This document shows, one piece after another, positions 16,073 to 25,316 of a stretch of 32,481 bases of DNA. The notes under the pieces are model-generated. The model searched no databases. It worked only from the letters and a program-made list of their open reading frames with translations, and was not told the DNA's origin. The translations under genes and the position numbers were made by a program. Position 1 is the first letter of the stretch; each line of letters begins with the position of its first letter. Origin of the DNA: Amycolatopsis camponoti (GTDB lineage Bacteria; Actinomycetota; Actinomycetes; Mycobacteriales; Pseudonocardiaceae); the NCBI RefSeq assembly GCF_902497555.1, contig NZ_CABVGP010000005.1, positions 1-32,481 of the forward strand. The letters are read 5' to 3'.

Positions 16073-16471
16073 ATGAGAAAGCGGGCCAAGGCATTCCTGT
16101 GCGCGGTGCTGAGCGCCGCCGGACTGGCCGTCGCTCCGGGGCCGGCGTCGGCCGCGGCCGCCGAGTGCAGCCCCAACTTCGACCACATCTGCCTGTGGTC
16201 GGACATCAATTACCACAACGGCTACGGCGCTTGGGCGAGCTCGGTGGCGAAGCTTCCGACGGCCCTGAACGGCAAGGTGTCCAGTCTCAAGAACTTCATG
16301 CCCGGAGCGGTCATCTTCTACTCCGTCGAGAACTACGGCGGCAGCTATTTCTGCATCGACCAGGACGGCGTGGACGGCGACCTGAGGAACCGGTACGGCG
16401 ACGGCATCACCTGGAACGACCGCATCAGGTCGTTCCGCTACTACCCGGGCGGCTTCTGCAACCCGCCGTGA
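16073..16471 (+). CDS. Secreted peptidase inhibitor family I36-like protein
   Basis: 132 aa with GGAGG 5 nt before the ATG. The signal peptide (MRKRAK then a hydrophobic stretch) probably ends after ASA near residue 27. The mature part carries the beta/gamma-crystallin-like pattern of family I36 (prototype: Streptomyces metalloproteinase inhibitor SMPI): CLWSDINYHNGYGAW, then KVSSLKNF, FYSVENYGGSYFCID and DRIRSFRYY. Four Cys (32, 40, 94, 129) could form two disulfides. Many actinomycete I36-like proteins have no shown inhibitor activity. A TATCGT hexamer at 16039-16044 is a possible -10. The stop is 1 nt from that of the convergent permease gene. Confidence 0.8.
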   Translation: MRKRAKAFLCAVLSAAGLAVAPGPASAAAAECSPNFDHICLWSDINYHNGYGAWASSVAKLPTALNGKVSSLKNFMPGAVIFYSVENYGGSYFCIDQDGVDGDLRNRYGDGITWNDRIRSFRYYPGGFCNPP

Positions 16472-16472
16472 G

Positions 16473-17270
16473 TCACAGCCGTCCACCCGAAGCCGTGTCG
16501 CCGGACAGCCGCTGGGCCAGGTACACCGGGACCGTCGACACCACGATCAGCACCGCCGCCACCACATTGACGATCGGGGCCTGGTTCGGCCGGAACAAGT
16601 TGTTGTAGATCCAGATCGGCAGCGTCTCCATGCCCGTGCCCAGGGTGAACGTCGTCACGATGATCTCGTCGAACGACAGCGCGAACGCCAGCAGGCCGCC
16701 TGCCAGCAGTGCCGAGCGCAGCATCGGGAACGTCACCAGCCGGAACGTCGTGAAGCCCGTCGCGCCGAGGTCCATCGACGCCTCCTCCAGGCTGCCGCCC
16801 ATCCGCCTCAATCGCGCGACCACGTTGTTGAACACCACCACGATGCAGAACGTCGCGTGCGCGATGATCGCCGTCAGCAGGCCGAGGTTGATACCCAAGA
16901 TCGTCCGGAACGCGTTGTTCAGCGCGATGCCCGTCACGATCCCCGGCAGGGCGATCGGCAAAATAATGAGCAGCGACACCGGGTTGCGGCCGAAGAACCG
17001 GTAGCGCTGCAACGCGAACGCCGCCATCGTGCCCAGCACCAGCGCGATCGCCGTGGCCGCCAGTCCCGCTTCCACGCTCGTCCACAGCGCGTTCAACGCA
17101 CCCTCGTTCGACGTGGCCCGGCTCCACCACTCCAGCGTGAACCGGGTCGGCGGGAAGCCGAACGTCGTGTCCGCGTTGAACGAGTTGAGCAGCACCACCA
17201 GCAACGGGAAGTAGATCACCGCCAGGCCCGCACCCAGCGCCGTCCACAACAGCGCCCGAGACGTCCGCAC
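16473..17270 (-). CDS. potC: Polyamine ABC transporter permease (PotC-like)
   Basis: 265 aa from GTG 17270, with AGGAG 5 nt upstream and 8 nt after the potB-like stop. Six transmembrane helices are expected. The inner-membrane EAA loop that docks on the ATPase is seen as EEASMDLGATGFTTFRLVTFP. The segment LSFDEIIVTTFTLG is characteristic of PotC/YdcV permeases. Last gene of the operon starting at 21835. The gene order and the aldehyde dehydrogenase at the operon head point to a polyamine or related diamine as substrate. Confidence 0.88.
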   Translation of the reverse strand: MRTSRALLWTALGAGLAVIYFPLLVVLLNSFNADTTFGFPPTRFTLEWWSRATSNEGALNALWTSVEAGLAATAIALVLGTMAAFALQRYRFFGRNPVSLLIILPIALPGIVTGIALNNAFRTILGINLGLLTAIIAHATFCIVVVFNNVVARLRRMGGSLEEASMDLGATGFTTFRLVTFPMLRSALLAGGLLAFALSFDEIIVTTFTLGTGMETLPIWIYNNLFRPNQAPIVNVVAAVLIVVSTVPVYLAQRLSGDTASGGRL

Positions 17271-17278
17271 CGAGACTC

Positions 17279-18118
17279 CTAGAGGTTGTCGAGCGCACCG
17301 GTGCGGCGCACCGCGGCCAGGTACACGAGCATGATCACGACCGGCACCGTCGCCACCGTCGCCGCGAACGGCAGGTTGTTCGCCGCGCCGATGTTGTCGT
17401 AGACGACGTTGCCGAGCATCTGGGACGTGCCGCCGACGATCTTCACCGCGATGTAGTCGCCCAGCGACAACGAGAACGTGAAGATCGAACCGGCCACGAT
17501 CGCCGGGAACGTCAGCGGCAGGATCACCGACCGGAACGTCCGGAACGACCGCGCGCCGAGGTCGCCCGACGCGTCCACGAGCGAGTCCGGCAGCCGGTCC
17601 AGGCCCGCGTAGATCGGCAGGATCATGTACGGCAGCCACAGGTACGACAGCGTGATGATCGTGGCCGTGACGCCGTAGCCGGGAGAAATCCCGCTCAGGG
17701 CGCCGTTGCCGGACAGCATCGACCGCCACGCGTACGCCTTCACCAGGTAGCTCGCCCACAACGGGGTCATCACCGCGATCACCAGGATCCGTTGCGCCCG
17801 CGGGGAAGCCAGCTTGGCCATCGCGAACGCCATCGGGAACGCGATGACCGCGTCGATCACCGTGACCAGCGCCGCGATCCCGACCGTGCGGAAGGTGATC
17901 GTGCGGTAGACCGCGTCGGTGAACAGCGTCTTGAAGTTGTCCAGCGACCACTCGATGGCGACCTGGCCGGTGAACGCGTCCGTGTGCCAGAACGCCGTGA
18001 CGAACAGCGCGGCGAGTGCGCCCAGGTAGGCCAGGCCGAGCCAGAGCAGCGGGGCCGAGAGCAGGAAACCCAGACGCAGCTTGGGCTTCCGGTAGAAGAA
18101 GGCCGATACGGCGGTCAT
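17279..18118 (-). CDS. potB: Polyamine ABC transporter permease (PotB-like)
   Basis: 279 aa from ATG 18118, 1 nt after the TGA of the binding-protein gene, so translation is probably coupled. A cytoplasmic N-terminus (FFYRKPKLR) is followed by six helices. The EAA loop is DLGARSFRTFRSVILPLTFP. LSLGDYIAVKIVGG is the PotB/YdcU-type segment matching the PotC one. It forms a heterodimeric channel with the next gene product. Confidence 0.88.
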   Translation of the reverse strand: MTAVSAFFYRKPKLRLGFLLSAPLLWLGLAYLGALAALFVTAFWHTDAFTGQVAIEWSLDNFKTLFTDAVYRTITFRTVGIAALVTVIDAVIAFPMAFAMAKLASPRAQRILVIAVMTPLWASYLVKAYAWRSMLSGNGALSGISPGYGVTATIITLSYLWLPYMILPIYAGLDRLPDSLVDASGDLGARSFRTFRSVILPLTFPAIVAGSIFTFSLSLGDYIAVKIVGGTSQMLGNVVYDNIGAANNLPFAATVATVPVVIMLVYLAAVRRTGALDNL

Positions 18119-18119
18119 G

Positions 18120-19322
18120 TCAGCCCTTGATCTCGGTCCAGGCCTTCGTCCACTCGCCGTAGTCCTTGCACTTGACGTCCGTGCGGCCGTCGAGGCACTG
18201 CGGGATCGGCGTGGTCCAGTAGGCGATCTTCGACGCGTACCCGGCGTCACTGGCGTGGTAGGTGTCGCAGAGCGTCTTGTCCGTCATCTCCGCGCACGCC
18301 TTCGTGTTCGCCGGCGCCTCGCCGAAGTACTCGGCGACCTGGGCGTTCACCTTCGGGCTGATGATGTAGTCGAGCCACTTGTACGCGCACGTCTTGTGTG
18401 CCGACTTCGCCGCGACCATCCAGGTGTCCGACCACCCGGTCGCGCCCTCGCTCGGCACCGACGCCTCCAGCGGCGCGCCCTCGCCCTTGGTCAGGTTGAC
18501 CGTGACCTGCCAGGCGGTGCCGACGACGGCGTCGGCGTTCTTCAGCGCCTGGGACTCCTTGAGGTAGTCCGACCAGTACTCGGACACCAGCGGACGCTGC
18601 TGCTTGAGCAGGTTCACCGCGGCGGTGAACTGCTTGTCGTCGAGGGCGTACGGGTTCTTGATGCCGAGGTCCGGCTGGTGCGCCATCAGGTACAGCGCGG
18701 CGTCGGCGATGTAGATCGGCGAGTCGTAGGCGATCACCTTGCCCTTGTAGGGCGAGTTCGCGTCGAACATCACCGACCACGACGTCGGCGCCGGCGTCAC
18801 CTTGTCGGTGCGCCAGGTCAGCAGGTTCGCGCCCCAGCCGTGCGGGATGCCGTAGGAGACGCCGCCGACGCTGTTCCACGACTTGTCCTTGAGGAACGGC
18901 TGCACGTCGGCGTAGTTCGGCACCAGCGCGGTGTTCACCGGCTCGGCGTCGCCCGAAGCCACCAGCCGCAGCGACGCGTCACCCGAAGCGGAGACGACGT
19001 CGTACTGGCCGGTCTTCATCAGCGTCACGGCTTCGTCGGACGTCCCGAACGGCTTGACGTTCACCTTGCAGCCGGTCTGCTGCTCGAACGGCGTGACCCA
19101 GTTGACCTTCGGGTCGTTGGAGCCGTTCTCCGCGTAGCCCGGCCAGGCCAGCACGTTCAGCTGCCCTTCCGGCTGGCCGAGCGCTTTGAGCGCCTCCAGC
19201 TTCGGCGGGGTGAAGCCCTGCGCGCCGGGCGGCGCGGCGGAGTTCGAACCCGATGTGCCACATGCAGCCAACAGCAGGCTTGCGCCGAGAACCCCGGCGA
19301 GCCGCGTCTTCCTGTTCTTCAT
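18120..19322 (-). CDS. potD: Polyamine-binding lipoprotein (PotD-like)
   Basis: 400 aa from ATG 19322 (AAGGG 5 nt upstream); a GTG at 19328 is too close to that ribosome site. It has a lipoprotein signal with lipobox LLAAC, making C21 the lipidated residue, so the protein is anchored outside the membrane. The body is a type II periplasmic-binding fold of the spermidine/putrescine group (NVLAWPGYAENG near the start, YGIPHGWGANLLTWRTD, and VGTAWQVTVNLTKGEG). It contains several Cys beyond the lipobox, including a cluster near the C-terminus (CAEMTDKTLCDTYH, CLDGRTDVKC), suggesting disulfides. Ligand choice among putrescine, spermidine and similar compounds cannot be settled from sequence. Confidence 0.88.
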   Translation of the reverse strand: MKNRKTRLAGVLGASLLLAACGTSGSNSAAPPGAQGFTPPKLEALKALGQPEGQLNVLAWPGYAENGSNDPKVNWVTPFEQQTGCKVNVKPFGTSDEAVTLMKTGQYDVVSASGDASLRLVASGDAEPVNTALVPNYADVQPFLKDKSWNSVGGVSYGIPHGWGANLLTWRTDKVTPAPTSWSVMFDANSPYKGKVIAYDSPIYIADAALYLMAHQPDLGIKNPYALDDKQFTAAVNLLKQQRPLVSEYWSDYLKESQALKNADAVVGTAWQVTVNLTKGEGAPLEASVPSEGATGWSDTWMVAAKSAHKTCAYKWLDYIISPKVNAQVAEYFGEAPANTKACAEMTDKTLCDTYHASDAGYASKIAYWTTPIPQCLDGRTDVKCKDYGEWTKAWTEIKG

Positions 19323-19340
19323 GGCCACCCTTCTGAAGTA

Positions 19341-20405
19341 CTACTGCACCTGGAAGCTGTGTTCGCCGCGCCAGCTGAGCCGGACGCGGCCCTCCGCCAA
19401 GGCGCCGTCGGTGTTCTGCCGGACGACCGAAAGCTGTCCCCCGGCGTCGAGCGCGACGGTGTACCGCACGGTCGCGCCCGCGTAGACGACGTCGGTGACC
19501 GTGCCGGTCGCGCTGGTGTCCCCCGCGGCGGCGGGCTCGGACAGCTCGGCGTCGATGCGGATCTTCTCCGGCCGGATGCTGAACAACCCGGGCCGGCCGA
19601 TGACGGACTCGGCGCCGCGCCCGCCCAGCAGGTTCGACGTCCCGACGAACCCCGCGACGAACGCGCTGGCTGGGCGTTCGTAGACCTCTTCCGGCGGCCC
19701 GACCTGCTCGATCTTGCCGTCGTTGAAGACCGCGATCCGGTCGCTCATGGTGAGCGCCTCGTCCTGGTCGTGGGTGACGAAGACGAACGTGATGCCGACG
19801 TCGCGCTGGATCTGCTTGAGCTCGAGCTGCATCGCCTGGCGCAGCTTGAGGTCCAGCGCGCCGAGCGGCTCGTCGAGCAGCAGCACCTTGGGCCGGTTGA
19901 CCAGCGCGCGGGCGAGCGCGACGCGCTGGCGCTGGCCGCCGGACAGCTGCGAGGGCTTGCGCGAGCCGTAGTCGTCCAGCCGCACGGTCTTCAGCGCTTC
20001 GAGCGCACGCTCCCGGCGTTGCTGCTTCGGGACGCGCTTGACGCGCAGGCCGTATTCGACGTTCTGCTGCACGGACATGTGCGGGAAGAGCGCGTAGTCC
20101 TGGAACACCGTGTTGACGTCGCGCTCGAACGGCGGGAGCCGACTGACGTCCCGGCCGTCCAGCTCGATCGTGCCCTCGGTGGGCAGCTCGAAGCCGGCGA
20201 TCATGCGCAGCACGGTCGTCTTGCCCGAGCCGGACGGCCCGAGCATCGAGAAGAACTCGCCGGGCGGGATGTCGAGGTCGAGGCCGTCGACCGCGTGGAC
20301 GTCACCGAAGTGCTTGCGCAGCCCGGAAAGCCGGATGGCCGGGCCGTCGGTCGCGCTCGGCGGCGGGGCGTCCTCCCGCGTCTCGGTGGGTGCTTGGTTG
20401 GGCAT
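19341..20405 (-). CDS. potA: Polyamine ABC transporter ATPase (PotA-like)
   Basis: 354 aa from ATG 20405, 8 nt after the dehydrogenase stop, with GAGGG 5 nt upstream. ABC motifs: Walker A GPSGSGKT (56-63), Q-loop Q102 in [10 protein letters not shown], signature LSGGQ (154-158), Walker B LLLDEP (175-180) and the switch His212 in VTHD. A C-terminal TOBE domain (about 275-350) fits the PotA/CUT1 group. The first 20 residues are a Pro/Thr/Glu-rich extension before the nucleotide-binding domain. It powers the permease pair encoded downstream. Confidence 0.92.
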   Translation of the reverse strand: MPNQAPTETREDAPPPSATDGPAIRLSGLRKHFGDVHAVDGLDLDIPPGEFFSMLGPSGSGKTTVLRMIAGFELPTEGTIELDGRDVSRLPPFERDVNTVFQDYALFPHMSVQQNVEYGLRVKRVPKQQRRERALEALKTVRLDDYGSRKPSQLSGGQRQRVALARALVNRPKVLLLDEPLGALDLKLRQAMQLELKQIQRDVGITFVFVTHDQDEALTMSDRIAVFNDGKIEQVGPPEEVYERPASAFVAGFVGTSNLLGGRGAESVIGRPGLFSIRPEKIRIDAELSEPAAAGDTSATGTVTDVVYAGATVRYTVALDAGGQLSVVRQNTDGALAEGRVRLSWRGEHSFQVQ

Positions 20406-20413
20406 CGTGACCC

Positions 20414-21835
20414 TCACAGTGCGCTCATCACGTGCTTGACGCGGGTGTAGTCCTCCAGCCCGTAGAGCGAGAGGTCCTTGCCGTAGCCGGACTTCTTGAA
20501 CCCGCCGTGCGGCATCTCGGCGACCAGGGGGATGTGGGTGTTGATCCAGACGCAGCCGAAGTCGAGCTTCGCCGCGAGGCGCATCGCGCGCTGGTGGTCG
20601 CGGGTCCAGACCGACGACGCGAGGGCGTACTGGACGCCGTTCGCGGACTTCAGGGCCTCGGCTTCGTCCTCGAAGCGCTGGACGGTGATCACCGGGCCGA
20701 AGATCTCGTTCTGGCTCATTTCGTCGTCCTGCTTCAGCCCGGAGACGACGGTGGCCTCGTAGAAGTAGCCCTCGTCCCCGACCCGATGCCCTCCACAGTG
20801 GACGGTCGCGTGGGCCGGGAGCCGGTCGACGAACCCGGACACCTTCGCCAGCTGGGCCGCGTTGTTGAGCGGGCCGAACGCGACGTCTTCGTCGTCGGGC
20901 TTGCCGGTCTTCGTGTTTTCGGCCTGCCGCGTGAGCGCCGCGACGAACGTGTCGTGCACCTCGTCGGCGACCAGCACGCGCGTGGCGGCGGTGCAGTCCT
21001 GGCCGGCGTTGAAGTAGCCCGCGACGGCGATTGCCTCTGCGGCGGCTTCGAGGTCGGCGTCGCCGAAGACGATGACCGGCGCCTTGCCGCCCAGCTCCAG
21101 GTGCACGCGCTTGACGTCGTTCGCCGCACTGCGCGCGACCTCGATGCCGGCCCGGACCGAGCCGGTGATCGACACCATCGCCGGGATGTCGTGCTCGACC
21201 AGCGCGCGGCCGGTGTCGCGGTCGCCGCAGACGACGTTGAACACGCCCGGCGGCAGGAACTCCCCCGCGATCTCGGCGAGCAGCAGCGACGACGCCGGCG
21301 TGGTGTCGGACGGCTTGAGCACGATCGTGTTGCCGGCGGCGAGCGCGGGCGCGATCTTCCAGATGGCCATCAGCAGCGGGTAGTTCCACGGCGTGACCTG
21401 CGCACAGACGCCGACGGGCTCGCGGCGGACGAAGGACGTGTGGCCTTCCATGTACTCACCGGCCGAGCGGCCTTCCAGTACGCGCGCGGCCCCGGCGAAG
21501 AAGCGGACCTGGTCCAGGACCATCGGCATCTCTTCGGCCAGGGTCAGCGCGATCGGCTTGCCGGTGTTCGCGGACTCGACGGCCACGACTTCCTCGGCGC
21601 GGGCTTCGAGCGCGTCGGCGATCTTGAGCAGGGCGAGCTGGCGCTGGGCCGGGGTCGTCGCGCGCCAGGTCTCGAACGCGGCCGCGGCGACCTGCAGCGC
21701 GTTGTCGACGTCGTCGGGTCCGGCGATCGGCGCGGTGCAGTAGGGGCGCCCGGTGACCGGGTCGACGATCTCCGCCGTCCGGCCCGACTTCGAGTCGACG
21801 TACGCGCCGCCGACGTAGTGCTTCAGCTCCTGCAC
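20414..21835 (-). CDS. Gamma-aminobutyraldehyde-type aldehyde dehydrogenase (PatD/YdcW-like)
   Basis: 473 aa from GTG 21835 with GGAGGAG 6 nt upstream. NAD-dependent aldehyde dehydrogenase with catalytic C281 in GQDCTAATR, general base E247 in LELGGKAP and N151 in TPWNYP. The GQDCTAA form of the active-site loop is typical of the gamma-aminobutyraldehyde dehydrogenase clade, which makes GABA from the aldehyde derived from putrescine. It heads a five-gene operon with a polyamine-type ABC transporter, which supports that assignment. It diverges from a FadR-type regulator with an AT-rich dyad in between. Other omega-amino aldehydes are possible substrates. Confidence 0.85.
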   Translation of the reverse strand: MQELKHYVGGAYVDSKSGRTAEIVDPVTGRPYCTAPIAGPDDVDNALQVAAAAFETWRATTPAQRQLALLKIADALEARAEEVVAVESANTGKPIALTLAEEMPMVLDQVRFFAGAARVLEGRSAGEYMEGHTSFVRREPVGVCAQVTPWNYPLLMAIWKIAPALAAGNTIVLKPSDTTPASSLLLAEIAGEFLPPGVFNVVCGDRDTGRALVEHDIPAMVSITGSVRAGIEVARSAANDVKRVHLELGGKAPVIVFGDADLEAAAEAIAVAGYFNAGQDCTAATRVLVADEVHDTFVAALTRQAENTKTGKPDDEDVAFGPLNNAAQLAKVSGFVDRLPAHATVHCGGHRVGDEGYFYEATVVSGLKQDDEMSQNEIFGPVITVQRFEDEAEALKSANGVQYALASSVWTRDHQRAMRLAAKLDFGCVWINTHIPLVAEMPHGGFKKSGYGKDLSLYGLEDYTRVKHVMSAL

Positions 21836-21865
21836 GGTGGACTCCTCCAGCGATCGGAGCTAAAA

Positions 21866-21890
21866 CATATAAGTCCATATGTAATAGGAC
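21866..21890. promoter_or_regulatory. Candidate operator for the FadR-type regulator
   Basis: An AT-rich island in a GC-rich divergent spacer. It contains CATAT-N6-ATATG (21866-21870 and 21877-21881) overlapping GTCC-N10-GGAC (21873-21876 and 21887-21890). Its place between the transport operon and the GntR gene, about 30 nt before the dehydrogenase start, suits control of both. Confidence 0.55.
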
Positions 21891-21945
21891 AAGAGGATCA
21901 GGCAAGATTGGTGCGAACGGGTACTCGGGCAGACGAAGGGTCACG

Positions 21946-22674
21946 ATGCGCAAGGGCATGTCGCACAGCGCGCGATCCGCCATGTTCGCGCCGCTCGGCC
22001 AGGTCGGCCGGGCGGAAGCGGTGGCGGCGCGGCTGGTCGACGCCATCACGCTCGGCCTGCTCGCCGACGAGGAGCAGCTGCCCAGCGAAGCCGACCTGGC
22101 CGCGCAGTTCGGCGTCTCGACCGTGACGGTCCGGGAGGCGCTCGTGGCGTTGCGGCAGCAGGGGCTGGTCGAGACGCGGCGTGGGCGCAGCGGCGGCAGC
22201 TTCGTCCGCACGCCGGCCAACCCGCCCTCGGACGTCTGGCGCGAACGGCTGCAGGAGGTGTCGCTGTCCGACCTGCGTGACGTCGGCGACCACTACCTCG
22301 CGATCGCCGGGGCCGCCGCCAAGCTCGCCGCCGAGCGCAGCTCCCCCGAGGACGTCGAACGGCTGCGGCTGGCCACCGAAGACCTCCGCACGGCGCACGG
22401 CATCGACTTCACGCGGGCGGAGCGGCAGTTCCACCTGGAGATCGCGGCGGCCGCCCAGTCACCGCGGCTGACGCACGAAGAGGTCCACCTGCAGGCCGAG
22501 CTGGGCGGGCTGCTGTGGCTGCCGCTCGGAACTCATCCGTACGAGGAGCACACGGCGATCACCGCGGCGATCGCGTCCGCCGACGGCGACCTGGCCCGCA
22601 AGCTCACCGAGGAGCACCTGCTGGGCGCCCTCGACCGGCTCGCGGACGTGCACCTGGACTTGCTTGCCCCGTAA
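21946..22674 (+). CDS. GntR-family regulator, FadR/FCD subgroup
   Basis: 242 aa with AAGGG 5 nt before the ATG. The winged helix lies at about 22-90: LPSEADLAAQFGVSTVTVREALVALRQ (quoted here in two parts: the LPSEADLAAQFGVS half and the VREALVALRQQGLVE half) followed by the wing GRSGGSFV. The all-helical C-terminal half with His and Asp residues (FHLEI, EEHTAI) resembles the FCD ligand domain, which often binds a metal plus a carboxylic acid. It diverges from the dehydrogenase/pot operon and is followed 34 nt later by the Cache-domain gene. It probably represses the transport operon until a polyamine-derived ligand is present. Confidence 0.88.
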   Translation: MRKGMSHSARSAMFAPLGQVGRAEAVAARLVDAITLGLLADEEQLPSEADLAAQFGVSTVTVREALVALRQQGLVETRRGRSGGSFVRTPANPPSDVWRERLQEVSLSDLRDVGDHYLAIAGAAAKLAAERSSPEDVERLRLATEDLRTAHGIDFTRAERQFHLEIAAAAQSPRLTHEEVHLQAELGGLLWLPLGTHPYEEHTAITAAIASADGDLARKLTEEHLLGALDRLADVHLDLLAP

Positions 22675-22708
22675 GCTCCGTCCCAACCCGCGCATCGAGG
22701 TGAGCACC

Positions 22709-23416
22709 GTGAACGACACCCGCACGCTGGCCGGCGACGAGGTCGTCGAGCAGGTTTCCGCTTTGGTGGAAGGGGTTTTCGACCGGCTGAAGCCACTGCT
22801 CGCGGCCGCCGAATCGGTGCTGGCCGACACTCCGGCCGCCGCGGCCCTGCACCGGATCCGCCCGGTCGTCACCGAGGCGCTCGGCGGGCTGATCGTCGGC
22901 GCGGGGTTCGTCAGCGCGCCGCGGGTGCTCGAAGATTCGGAGTTCGGCTTCGAGTGGTGGACCGGTTCCGGCGTCGAGCCGCCGTCCCAGCTGTTCATCA
23001 GCCTCGACCCGGGCAGCGAGAACTTCCTCGACTACACGCGCCAGTCGTGGTTCACGGTCCCCCGCGACACCGGGCGGCGGCACATCAACGGCCCGTACGT
23101 CGACTACCTCTGCACCGACGAGTACACCCTGACGTTCACGATCCCGGTGGTTTCGGCCGGCGCCTTCGCGGGCGTGGTGGGCGCGGACGTGTACGTGCGC
23201 GAATTCGAGCGCGCGGTACGGCCGCGGTTGCGCACCCTCGGGCGTGGCGCGGCGTTGCTGAACGCACAAGGGCGGGTGATCGTCTCCAACAGCGTCCGGC
23301 AGGCGACGGGGTCCTTGGTGCGCGAGGCGGACGTCCCCGCTTGGTGGTCGTCCGGCGCGGAGCCGGGACCGGTGCTGCGGCGGTGCGGTGACTCGCCGAT
23401 CGTGTTGGTCCGTTAG
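22709..23416 (+). CDS. Soluble Cache-domain protein, probable small-molecule sensor
   Basis: 235 aa from GTG 22709 with GAGGTG 7 nt upstream. The middle (about 92-165) resembles a Cache ligand-binding fold: LFISLDPGSENFLDYTRQSW recalls the Y-x-x-R-x-x-x-W ligand motif (Y109, R111, W114), followed by PYVDYL, LTFTIPV and GVVGADV. A second strand set, LLNAQGRVIVSN, follows. The N-terminal 60 residues look helical. Unlike most Cache proteins there is no signal peptide, transmembrane helix, kinase, GGDEF or methyl-accepting domain. The close spacing to the GntR gene suggests it is co-expressed and works with polyamine sensing. Y-x-x-R-x-x-x-W-type Cache sites often bind amines or amino acids, but the ligand here is unknown. 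Confidence 0.7.
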   Translation: MNDTRTLAGDEVVEQVSALVEGVFDRLKPLLAAAESVLADTPAAAALHRIRPVVTEALGGLIVGAGFVSAPRVLEDSEFGFEWWTGSGVEPPSQLFISLDPGSENFLDYTRQSWFTVPRDTGRRHINGPYVDYLCTDEYTLTFTIPVVSAGAFAGVVGADVYVREFERAVRPRLRTLGRGAALLNAQGRVIVSNSVRQATGSLVREADVPAWWSSGAEPGPVLRRCGDSPIVLVR

Positions 23417-23419
23417 CGG

Positions 23420-23818
23420 TCAAGGACCACCCATCAGCGCATAGCCCACGTAGCAGTCCGAACCGGCTCGTACGAGAACCGTCGTCGGGGTCCCGTCCGG
23501 CACCGGCTTGGCGGTGAACACCGCCTGCGACGCGCCGAACAACGTGACCACCTCGTCGACCGGGGTCAACGACGTCGCGGTGCCACCGAAGTGCACCAGC
23601 GGCACGCAGTACGGATCGGCCGAGGCGCACCAGCCGGCGCCGGCGCACGTCAGGTAGCTCCGGTAGTCCCGGCCGGCGTGGTGGATGCGGTACGGAAGCC
23701 CGCGATCGCCCGGCAGCGCGTAGCCGAAGTGGTTGGCCGTCCAGGGCAGGAACGCGAGCCCGCCCGCCGCCAGCAACACCACCGCCGAAGCCACCAGTGC
23801 CGCGCGCTTGTAGGCCAT
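23420..23818 (-). CDS. Small secreted or membrane-anchored protein, unknown function
   Basis: 132 aa from ATG 23818. A hydrophobic N-terminus (residues 6-25, KRAALVASAVVLL) acts as a signal or single membrane anchor. The outer part has four Cys (58, 64, 71, 122), compatible with two disulfides, and a Tyr/Gly-rich first half. I do not recognise a family. The ribosome site is poor, so an in-frame start further upstream is possible. It lies downstream of the PucR-type gene by 34 nt and its stop is 3 nt from that of the convergent Cache gene. Confidence 0.55.
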   Translation of the reverse strand: MAYKRAALVASAVVLLAAGGLAFLPWTANHFGYALPGDRGLPYRIHHAGRDYRSYLTCAGAGWCASADPYCVPLVHFGGTATSLTPVDEVVTLFGASQAVFTAKPVPDGTPTTVLVRAGSDCYVGYALMGGP

Positions 23819-23852
23819 GCGAAGGAGACGTCCGACCCGGCACTTGTGTTGC

Positions 23853-25313
23853 TCAGGCCTGCAACGCCACCCAAAGTTCGGCGCGGACACCCGGTGAGTC
23901 GAGGTCGCGGCCCAGCAGTTCCTCAGCCTTCCGGATCCGGTTGCGCAGCGTGTGGCGGTGGACGCCGAGGCGGGCGGCCGCGATGTCCCAGTGGCCGTGG
24001 TGCTCCAGCCAGCAGCGCAGTGAGCCGACGAGGTCGCCGCGGCCGGTCTCGTCGTGTGCGCGCAGCGGGGCCAGCACGTTTTCAGCGTAGATCCGCGCCA
24101 CCACGGGGTCGATGAGCGACAGCAGCCCGCGGGCGGAGTGCTCGGCGAAGGTCACCAGCGGCTTGCCGTCGGCCTCCGCCGCTCGCGCCGCCAGGTCGGC
24201 TTGTTCCGCGCCCACCTCGAAGTCCTCCAGCCGCACCGGGTCCGCCAGGCCGGCGTACATCGGCGGGACGGTCGCCGCCGCGGCCAGGGCCCGGTCCAGC
24301 ACGTCGCCGCCCGAGCGGCCCACCACCAGCATCGCCGATCCCCACTCCGCGAAGAAGAGGGAGCTGTCCCCGTCGAGCGCATCACCCACGCGGTGACGCT
24401 GCGCGGGCGCGCCGACCAGCGCGACCATCGCCCACGGCGGCTCGGGCGGGTCGCCCCACACCGTCGTGATCAGTCCGAACGCCAGCTCGTACTGCCCCGC
24501 CGCCAGCAGGTCGGCCGCCCCTTTCCGCAGATCCCACCACGCGTGCGTGAGGGTCAGATCCTGTTCGAGGGCAAGGGAAAGCAGCGACACCGCGGCGTTG
24601 ACGACGTGCCGGCCGGCGGTGTCGAGCGGCTCGGGCGTCCCGACGGCGAGGATCCGGCGCGCACGGGTGTGCAGGGTCTGCAGCACGACCTCCTCCCCGT
24701 CGAGCGCGAAGGCCCGCGTACCGGAGCGAAGGTGCTTCGCTTCTTCGCGGACCGAGCCGGCGTGCGCGTGTGCGCTCGCGGGCGCGGCCTCGGCACTCGC
24801 GTGGTCGAAGAGCAGGACCCAGCCGTCGATCAGCTTGGCGAGTTTGCGCAGCACCCCCGCCGGGCCGCCCTTGCCGACCGCCGTGCGGGTCAGTTCCTGC
24901 TGTGCCTTGCCGATGCGGACCGTCGTGGCGTACTCGTCGGCCGCCACCGCCCGCGACACCGCACGGGTGATCGCGATGAACGGCGTCTCGCGCGGCACCT
25001 CCAGCACCGGCAGCCCGACCTCGGCGGCCGTCTCGACCAGCGCGCGCGGCACCTCGTCGTGGCTCAGCCCGACGCCGAACCCGAGCCCCGCCACCCCGGC
25101 GTCCACCAAGCGGCGCACATAGCCCCGGGACGTCTCCTCGTCCAAGGCCAGACCGGTCGTGAGCAGCAGCTCGCCGCCTTCCAGGAAGGCCTGAGGGTCG
25201 GTCAGCTCCGTCGGGTGCACCCAGCCGATCGGGCGGTCCAGGAGGTCGTCGCCGGTCAGCACACGCAGGCCGAGCGGGCGGTCGGCGGCCAGTCCTCGCA
25301 GCGTGAGTGCCAT
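23853..25313 (-). CDS. PucR-family transcriptional regulator
   Basis: 486 aa from ATG 25313. The N-terminal PucR-type domain (about 1-130) contains GWVHPTELTDPQAFLEGGELLLTTG, here named by its two ends GWVHPTE and ELLLTTG. A central GGDEF-like/unclassified region (about 170-380) follows, and a C-terminal PucR helix-turn-helix (HTH_30, about 425-480) has LEHHGHWDIAAARLGVHRHT and LRNRIRKAEELLGRD. Members are typically activators of amine, purine or amino acid catabolism. It diverges from gabT, and a perfect inverted repeat lies 4 nt from its start codon, so it most likely controls gabT and the downstream dehydrogenase in response to GABA or a related compound. Confidence 0.9.
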   Translation of the reverse strand: MALTLRGLAADRPLGLRVLTGDDLLDRPIGWVHPTELTDPQAFLEGGELLLTTGLALDEETSRGYVRRLVDAGVAGLGFGVGLSHDEVPRALVETAAEVGLPVLEVPRETPFIAITRAVSRAVAADEYATTVRIGKAQQELTRTAVGKGGPAGVLRKLAKLIDGWVLLFDHASAEAAPASAHAHAGSVREEAKHLRSGTRAFALDGEEVVLQTLHTRARRILAVGTPEPLDTAGRHVVNAAVSLLSLALEQDLTLTHAWWDLRKGAADLLAAGQYELAFGLITTVWGDPPEPPWAMVALVGAPAQRHRVGDALDGDSSLFFAEWGSAMLVVGRSGGDVLDRALAAAATVPPMYAGLADPVRLEDFEVGAEQADLAARAAEADGKPLVTFAEHSARGLLSLIDPVVARIYAENVLAPLRAHDETGRGDLVGSLRCWLEHHGHWDIAAARLGVHRHTLRNRIRKAEELLGRDLDSPGVRAELWVALQA

Positions 25314-25316
25314 AAC

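Noticed and set aside
16473..21835. Iron or sulfate ABC transporter assignment for the five-gene operon
   Set aside because: The paired permeases carry PotB/PotC-type segments and the binding protein resembles the spermidine/putrescine group, with an aminobutyraldehyde-type dehydrogenase in the operon.
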